Assembly: GCA_963920765.1 (NCBI GenBank)
Contig: OY987251.1
Location: 10,295,219-10,359,218 of the forward strand
Source of the DNA: Ulota crispa
Taxonomy: Eukaryota; Streptophyta; Bryopsida; Orthotrichales; Orthotrichaceae
Direction: 5' to 3'
DNA: 64,000 nt
Under the pieces are notes generated by a model. That model was not told the DNA's origin, did no database searches, and saw only the letters and a list, made by a program, of their open reading frames with translations. Shown here piece by piece: positions 57,520-64,000 of the stretch; position 1 is the stretch's first letter; every line of letters starts with the position of its first letter. The position numbers were made by a program, and so were the translations under genes.

Positions 57520-58451
57520 CCCTTGAAGGCCCAACTGTCCCCCCAGGGGACAGTTGAGATTTTGGGCATGTACCTATAGCTAATCTAGTTTTTGTGATTT
57601 TTTTAAACTTTTATTGAAAGTGGGGAATTCCAAGACCTACCTGGGAATCTATTTTTTTTGTCATTCTGACATTTGACAAAGATATGCAAGAATTTGTGCT
57701 GCCTAGGGGAGGGAGGGCAATATGGGGAGCCCAAAAACTTCTTAAAAATTTGTATTTTCTAAAAATAGAAATCTGAAATTGGTTCTTTAGATTTTTTTAT
57801 ATGTGGGAAGTTTTGAATCCTTCAATTGCAATTGATGAGATGAAAGTTATGAGATGTTTTAGTTTGTGGGCAATTATGGATTCTCTACTCTAAAATAAAC
57901 TTTGAAGTCCTTTATTTTCCACAAATTTTAATATTTTGGAAAAAAAAACTAAACCAAAGGAAGTAGATTGTTTATCACAACATTATAACCATGGGGATAT
58001 TCATTTTTTCATTTTAATACTTAAATTCTTAACAATTTAGTGATTTGACTCATTCTCTACTTCTTTTTACTTACTATTTTCCCCCATGTGTTATATAATT
58101 CCAATTGATTTGAAAATTCTCCTACACACACCTAACTTGGTCTGCTACATGGAAAAAATAAACCTCAACTTTGTGTAAAGTAATTTTTTTCATGTAAGTG
58201 TAGAAAAAGGCTTCTAAAATTTTTTGGACAGCACAAAAAGAGAAACCTTTTTTTCACTTTAGATGTAAATATCTCCCTCCTCTCCATCTAAAATGACATG
58301 ATTTTTTCCCACAAATACCTCTTCTAATCTAAGACAAAATCCTATGGTTGGATTTGCAAAACAAACTTTATTTCCTACTTTTTTACTCATTCCCCCATAG
58401 TGGCAGTTAACAGTGACTTTCATTGGATAAAATTGCTTGGGCCTTTAGGGG
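57520..58451. mobile_element. piggyBac-like element, 0.93 kb
   Basis: Left CCCTTGAAGGCCCAA (preceding TTAA reduced to TTA) and right TTGGGCCTTTAGGGG followed by TTAA. The interior is inversely related to 30170-30299 plus 32411-32880. Confidence 0.6.
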
Positions 58452-58897
58452 TTAAACTAATAGGTATATGTGATGTGCTTTAATATTTCTTGTTAAGGCA
58501 ATTGTTGTTGATTATAAGTGCCATACATTATACTACTCATATGTTCCACTTTCATTCCTTCGTATATTAGAGTGACACAAATTGGTAGTCCCTCCCATAG
58601 GTTTTGTCGCCAAGGAAAAACGGTTCATACAGTTGGCCATGTCTAGCATGAAAGAGAATATTCAAACAACCAGTGAAACAGGTTGGAAGTAGAACCCCCT
58701 TTCCAAGACCACAAAGGTCTGCTCATGAGCCAATCCTTTGCAAACTCCATAAACTCGCATCTGACATTTTGCCAAGTGGAGCTAGAACCCTGCATGAATT
58801 TCGTCATTATAAAAATTGTTATCAAACTCAGAAGAGAGCACATGAAAGCACCTTGCATCAGAAAGTGCCTGCCGTATCTACACTCAATCCCACACTA

Positions 58898-59458
58898 AAG
58901 GCCACTTCACTCTGTGGCCAAAGGCTGAGATGCTGTTGATTTCCACCAATGAAATTGCAAGAAACCAAAAGTTTGGCCTCTCAACCCTTCATACTAGAGG
59001 CCAAAATTCAAAGTTTGTCATTCTCCAAAGTGCTTACATGGCAGCACTTTTTCATCCAAAGCAACACCCTCTCAAAAGAAATTTGGGTCAAGCAAAAAAT
59101 GGAAACCCAAACTATGATCAAGAGGCCATCAATATTTTTTCATAAAATAATCAAAAAGTGACAAGATCTTGGCCGTTAGACTACAAGATTTGAACTTTGG
59201 GCTTGGCTTTTTGGAGGCTTTCCCACAATGATCATTCAAGCCGGGAGGCCGTGGAAATTCATTACAAAGAGTTTGAACTATGGACTTGACCTTTTAGAGG
59301 CTTCACACTAAGGCCAACAACAGGTTTCAAAAACAATATTTTATTGCCTATTTTCAACCCATTTCTTTGGGCTCTCATTGGGCTCTCATTGGGCTCTCAA
59401 CAAGAAAATTTGGCCACTCAATCCCACGGCCTTCGGCCATAGTGTGAAGCGGTCCTAA
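58898..59458. mobile_element. TIR element abutting the 3' end of the cysteine-ladder gene
   Basis: Left GGCCACTTCACTCTGTGGCC and right GGCCATAGTGTGAAGCGGTCC are inverted repeats. The interior holds three TTGGGCTCTCA units at about 59370-59400. The right end lies about 10 bp from the stop codon of the minus-strand gene. Confidence 0.65.
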
Positions 59459-59466
59459 AATAACAC

Positions 59467-62400
59467 TCAAACGCGCTTCACGCCAAACCTTTCCATCACA
59501 GACTCCTGAAGCTTCTGCCACAAATCCAGAGCAATGCAGATTGGGCCCTTGGGAATGGAAACCTCTTTGGGAATGGATACCTCCTTCTCGGTCTGAACAG
59601 AACTTTTTTTAGGTGCCGGGTGAACAAGGCCGCCTACCCAGCCCTCTTTCGGAAACGACTGCTGCAAAATGCGAGTTCATGGCAGGGAAAATACACAGGC
59701 AAGTGAGCTTAGACTACCAGGCACTAAAGATACAAAAACGTATATTTGAAAATAGAGAAAATTTCATAGATACCCCTGAAGTTTGTAATATTTACATAGA
59801 TACCCAGCTTTTTCAGAAATTACACAAATATTCTTGGAGGCATTTATTTGTTATGCTCTTACTTCCTTCGTGACCAATGTTGAAGAAAGGAATGTAACAA
59901 AACAAAAAGAAGCAATGTAAGCACAAAGGAAGAAGGGAAGCGGCATGCACAACAAAACAATCGCCTCAAAATTTTGGTCCAAAGGTATTTGTGTAATTTC
60001 TGGAAAAGCAAGGGTATTTGTGTAAAAATTACAAACTTCAAGGGTATCTAAGAAAATTTCCCTAGAAAATACTGTCAAATGTACTAAAAAATCAAGTTTA
60101 ACCCTTAAACGTCCCATGGGCAAAATAGATGAGTTGCCGTATAATTAGCATTTGCTACCAACAAGAAGTTTTAACTTGGGATCTTGAATAGCTCACTAAA
60201 ACCACATTGATCTATACTCCAACTCCTTTGTTGATCTCAGATGTAGTAAAGGTGTGGATCCATTCCAAATACAAGAAAAGTACCTTGCATTGTACTGGTC
60301 GCAAAGGGACTTTCAGACGTTTAAGGATTAACACACAAAAAAAAGTTGGTAGAAGTTTTGCTGAATTTAGCCACGTTTGTGAACAGTAGATCTCACCTGT
60401 TGAACATCAGTTTGGTTATGTGTTGCTAGGCCACCAGCTCCCTGAGAAGAGTTCCAGCTCAGCCTTCTCTCCCGTTCCTCCCTTGGCTCACGTTGCATCA
60501 CGAGGTTACCCTGGAAGGTTGTCACTCCCAAACTGAGCCTTTCCTCGTCTATTGCATCGGCAGCTTCTACTAGTCTTCGGGATTCATGCCACGGTCACAC
60601 AGAAGGGTGAGCTAAACTAACACACAAAAAACAAAAACAAAAAACAGAAAAAAAACTACTACAGAAAAAGAGGATTAGAAACAAGAGCAAACCACGTGAG
60701 CGCAACCTCTCCACCAAATGAGAAACTCAGTTTCTAACAACACCAAGTGGTAGTAAACCAAGACTATCAGCTTGGAAAGTTCAGTGGTAGAAACCAAACA
60801 AAACTGTTCTTGATCAAAACCAAGGAAAAAGGGTAGAGTTGTTTCTAGGGAAAATTTTATGAATACCCCTGAAATTTGTCAGATTTGTATGGATACCTCT
60901 AGCTTTTCAGAAATTGCACAAATACCCTTGGACCATAATTTTCAATATTTTGTTATGCACGCTATTTCCTTCAAGACCAATGTTAAAGCAAGGAGTGCAA
61001 TAGAATAGAAAAGAAGCAGCGTGAGCACAAGGGAGAAAGAAGTGGTATGCACAATAGAACAAATACATGAAAATTATGGTCAGGGGTATTTGTGCAATTT
61101 TTGAAAAACCAAGGGTATCTGTACAAATATTGCAAACTTCAGGGGTACTCATAAACTTTTCCGTTGTTTCTATAAGGTCTCACCTGTGAACGCCAGTTGA
61201 GTTTTGTGTGGCAAGGCCTTCAGGGGAAGCCTTTGCTTTAAGAGCCTCCAGTTTGTCGTGCCGGGTGACTCTCGGTCGCTGGAGGGGCTCTCCACTGAAG
61301 CGACGGTCGGTTGCAGCACCCGGTGCTGCGATTCGCATGGTGGCAAAAGCAGGGTCGCAGATTTCAAGCGCGTATTTGAAGCATCGGTCTTGGGCTGATA
61401 CTAAACATCCCTGCATTTCTCTCGCCTCACATTCTTCCCTTTCGGATGGATCCTCAACTTCTGCATAGAGTCAACCTTCTAAATAAGAAACAGTTGTTCC
61501 AGAAGAGAAGTGCAGGACAGAGCAAGTCGCAGAACCTTAAACCCTAAACCCTAAACCCTAATCCTAAAACAATAGAACTAGTTTGTACTTCGGAGAAGGA
61601 ATTCCAAGATACTATAGAGTTTTTTCCTCCAGGTTCAATGCTTTGAAGACTCCCAATCCCGACTTCAAACTACTCTTTGAAGACCCTTAGAAATCACAAA
61701 CCCTAATTTACAAACACTGTAAAACACCACAGCGAATAGGATTTTGTGATAAGGCCAGAATGGCTGCAACGCATTGTTGGATCGTCATGCTTAGGGTTGA
61801 ATAAAAAAAATAGAAAAAGGAGGGACCCTAAGGGGTTGATCTCATTAGGCCATTGGTGTTTGCAAATACACTAGGGTCCTCTACATTTCAGATAGGAATT
61901 AGACAACTATAGAATGCAGGGGTTTCTCATATACATTCAAGACCTCTGAATACATGAGAATAGTAGGGGACAATGCTATTTTGTGAGCGTAAATTGGTGA
62001 GCCATAAACAACGAGCCAAGATTTTGTGAGCAGGAACTAATTCTAAGCTCAAAATCAATGGGAAAACTAAAAAAACAGCAAGTTTTTGAAGAGCTAAAAT
62101 TTTAAAATGCACAATTATGGGACCCTGTGTACACCATTATATGTGAAATTTAGTATTTTGACAAAAAAATTCAAGCTCACTGCTCATGGTATAGCATTCC
62201 CCAAATAGTAGCTAGTGTTGATTTTAGGTTTAGGGTTTAGGGTTTATGCCAAATGCTAATGCACACTTTGAGTGACCTGCACCATGGAACAATATCAAAC
62301 CTATATGCTTTGAATTTTTGGCAACCTCATCAGGCCATTGGTCTTTGCAAATACATTAGGGTCCTCTACGTTTCAGATAGGATTTGGACGCCTTTCTTAT

Positions 62401-63350
62401 TCTATAGAATGCAGGGTTTTCGTTGTACATTCAAGACGTGTAAATGTATGAGAAGAGTAGGTAGTGCTGATTTTAGGTGTAGGGTTTATGCCAAATGCTA
62501 ATATTCAGTTTGAATGACTGCAACATGAAACCATATCAAACCTATACACTTCGAATTTCTGGCAACCTCATCAGGCCATTGGTCTTTGCAAATACATTAC
62601 GGTCCTCTAGGTTTCAGATAGGATTTGATGCCTCTCTTACTCTATAGAATGCAGGAGTTTTTATTGTATATTCAAGACCTGTTAGGTAGTGTTGATTTTA
62701 GGTTTAGGGTTTATGCCAAATGTTTAGAACACACTTTGAGTGACTGCACCATGGAACAATATTAAACCTATACACTTCAATTTTAGGCAACCTCATTAGG
62801 CCATTGGTTTTGCAAATACGTTAGGGTCCTCTACGTTTCCGATAGGATTTGGATGCCTTTCTTACTCTATAGAATGCAAGGTTTCAGTTGTACATTCAAG
62901 ACCTATTAGGTAGTGTTCATTTTAGGTTTAGGATTGATTCTAGGTTTAGGGTTTATGCCAAATGCTAATATTCATTTTTGAGTGACTGCAACATGGAACA
63001 ATATCAAAGCTATATAGTTTGAATTTCGGGCAACCTGAGGGCAAGAAGGGAAGAGAAAGCTTCCACCACGGTGGCCCGCACGCTTTCGCAGCACTGATGG
63101 AGCAACCGAGTTTCGCTCCTGCTTGACACTGAGTCTCGATTTTCTCCTTACAAGCTCGCCACGCTCGTCGCCATGCCTCCTCGTTCCGGAAAGCAAGCAC
63201 ATGAGGTCCCTTGGAAAGGTCGTCTCCTTGCCCGACAGGAACAGGTATTCTGGCCAAAGGGCGGACTGGATCAAATGCAACCACAGTCTCAAATGGTGAC
63301 AGGGCGACTTGACTTGCTTCCTTCCCTGGCAGCTCCAGGTTGGGATTCAT
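59467..63350 (-). CDS. Unknown plant protein with an eight-cysteine ladder (PPWWK motif)
   Basis: Exons 63350-63035, 61460-61184, 60574-60397 and 59661-59467 close in phase (CTCAG|GTTGCC, ATGCAG|AAGTT, CACAG|GTGAG, CGAAG|ACTA, CAACAG|GTGAG, TTTGCAG|CAG) to give 321 residues. Cysteines sit at 67, 75, 83 and 91 and again at 116, 124, 132 and 140, each exactly eight residues apart, separated by a turn with PPWWK (93-97). Both stretches look helical and charged. Residues 145-321 are basic and low-complexity, with a duplicated EVSIPK and a final helical LWQKLQESVMERFGV. No signal peptide or membrane segment is evident. I do not recognise a characterised family. By analogy with CHCH proteins, a disulfide-locked helical hairpin is likely. 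The splice choices for exons 3 and 4 are the least certain part. Confidence 0.78.
59755..60062. mobile_element. Fold-back MITE family A, copy 7
   Basis: GAGAAAATTTCATAGATACC at the left and GGTATCTAAGAAAATTTCCC at the right. Flanks TTGAAAATA / TAGAAAATA agree at 8 of 9 positions. It lies in the last intron of the cysteine-ladder gene. Confidence 0.85.
60102..60327. mobile_element. piggyBac-like MITE
   Basis: TTAA flanks (60098-60101, 60328-60331), ends CCCTTAAACGTCCCATG / CAGACGTTTAAGGA. It lies in the last intron of the cysteine-ladder gene and is related to 5455-5758 without the internal duplication. Confidence 0.8.
60848..61162. mobile_element. Fold-back MITE family A, copy 8, with exact 10-bp target duplication
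   Basis: GGGAAAATTTTATGAATACC at the left and GGGTACTCATAAACTTTTCC at the right. The duplication GTTGTTTCTA is perfect (60838-60847, 61163-61172). It fixes the ends of family A and its Mutator-like nature. It lies in intron 2 of the cysteine-ladder gene, near the splice donor at 61183. Confidence 0.92.
61535..61565 (-). repeat. Interstitial telomere-like repeat
   Basis: Three CCCTAAA units plus a variant, just upstream of exon 2 in intron 1 of the cysteine-ladder gene. Confidence 0.85.
61835..63032. repeat. Intronic tandem repeat of about 220-250 bp units
   Basis: Unit starts marked by GGGTTTATGCCAAATG lie near 62237, 62479, 62708 and 62949, and a partial older unit is at 61835-61970. Units share TAGGCCATTGGT / CAGGCCATTGGT, GGGTCCTCTACGTTTC and telomere-like AGGTTTAGGGTTTA. 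The array ends exactly at the exon 1 donor. Confidence 0.85.
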
Positions 63351-63730
63351 CGTCGAAATTAGGGTTTCCCTCACCTGGAAGAATCCATACACAACAACAA
63401 GTCAAAAACCAGCAAGATTTCAAAATCTGAGTTAACACACAAAACTCGTTGAGTATTCAAAAACCCTAAACCCTATAAGAATTGTATCGAAATCTTGAAC
63501 AGCGAGCTCTCAGCAAAATATATAAACCCTAAATTGGTGAAAATAGAACAAGACCCTAAACCCTAAATCACAATAATCAGAACCTTATCCGAAATTATTG
63601 AGCTCCAAGCTAGAATACAAATTGTATAGATTCAAATACATGAGCTCGAGGTTGGGATTCATCGACGAAATTAGGATTCACCTCACCTGGAAGAATCCAT
63701 ACCCAACAAGTCAAACACCAGCAAGATTTC
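63338..63730 (-). repeat. Duplicated first-exon start and 5' leader
   Basis: 63338-63425 (containing ATG 63350 and its leader) recurs at 63648-63735 with few changes, including the ATGAATCCCAACCT start. The outer copy then diverges (CGAGCTCATG). It is a partial duplicate of the gene 5' end. Confidence 0.8.
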
Positions 63731-63825
63731 AAAGTCCGGATTAGAATACAAAATTTTATTGAGAATTCGAAAGTAGTAAATGTATGACTTGTATCTTCAG
63801 CAAAAATCTTGAACAGCGAATCATC

Positions 63826-63990
63826 TAAACCCCCAATTAGCGAAAATAGCAACAAGACCCTTCATTACCCACATCTAAACCCTATATTAGTGAAATAGCA
63901 ATAAGACCCTTGATTATCCACATGTAAACTCTAAATTTAGTGAAAATAGCAACAAGACCCTTGATTACCCACAACAGTCATAATCTTATC
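63826..63990. repeat. About 51-bp tandem repeat, three units
   Basis: Units start TAAACCC/TAAACTC and contain TAGTGAAAATAGCAACAAGA and CCCTTGATTACCCAC. Divergence between units is modest. Confidence 0.8.
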
Positions 63991-64000
63991 TGACATCATT

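Overview
The window looks like nuclear DNA of a land plant. The coding evidence is a TON1-recruiting-motif (TRM/DUF4378) protein, a chloroplast-type GDT1/UPF0016 transporter with a plastid-transit-like leader, plant-length ALIX and COX19, GT-AG introns, and scattered plant telomere-type heptads (TTTAGGG). An ATRX-type ADD finger gene and the style of the repeats would fit a non-seed plant, but I cannot name the species. The background is AT-rich and gene-poor, and the exons stand out as GC-richer islands.

I can support six genes. In order they are: COX19 on the plus strand (3 exons, 3547-5273); ALIX/BRO1 on the minus strand (3 exons, 13979-10734); a partial minus-strand gene with an ADD-type zinc finger and a coiled-coil tail (exons between 28492 and 20816); an intronless plastid GDT1/PAM71-like Mn/Ca transporter on the plus strand (34778-35773); a TRM-like DUF3741/DUF4378 protein on the minus strand (5 exons, 41851-38114); and a minus-strand protein of unknown function (4 exons, 63350-59467) with an unusual eight-cysteine ladder. 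They are unrelated housekeeping, organelle, trafficking, cytoskeleton and chromatin functions, as expected for a eukaryotic neighbourhood, and they form no operon or pathway. All reading frames close exactly across the introns I propose, except in the ADD gene, where at least one exon is missing.

Almost everything else is small non-autonomous DNA transposons. (a) A piggyBac-like family has TTAA flanks and CCC...GGG termini (about 11 copies). (b) Three Mutator-like fold-back families have 9-10 bp target duplications (eight, two to three, and two copies). (c) Stowaway/Tc1-like elements have TA flanks and CTCCCTC ends (three copies). (d) One 3.69-kb CACTA element has a 3-bp target duplication and carries two different satellites and a nested MITE. 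(e) Several other inverted-repeat families occur in 2-3 copies. Many lie inside introns, and several are nested with recognisable empty sites. No transposase, LTR retrotransposon body, rRNA, intact tRNA or CRISPR was found.

Regions: 1-3500 repeats; 3.5-5.3 kb COX19; 5.3-10.7 kb repeats; 10.7-14 kb ALIX; 14.4-18.3 kb TTAA element plus CACTA; 18.3-28.5 kb ADD gene with TE-filled introns; 28.5-34.5 kb repeats; 34.5-36.4 kb GDT1 and its duplicated 3' end; 38.1-42.4 kb TRM gene; 43-59.4 kb repeats and very AT-rich DNA; 59.4-64 kb cysteine-ladder gene with repeat-expanded introns.
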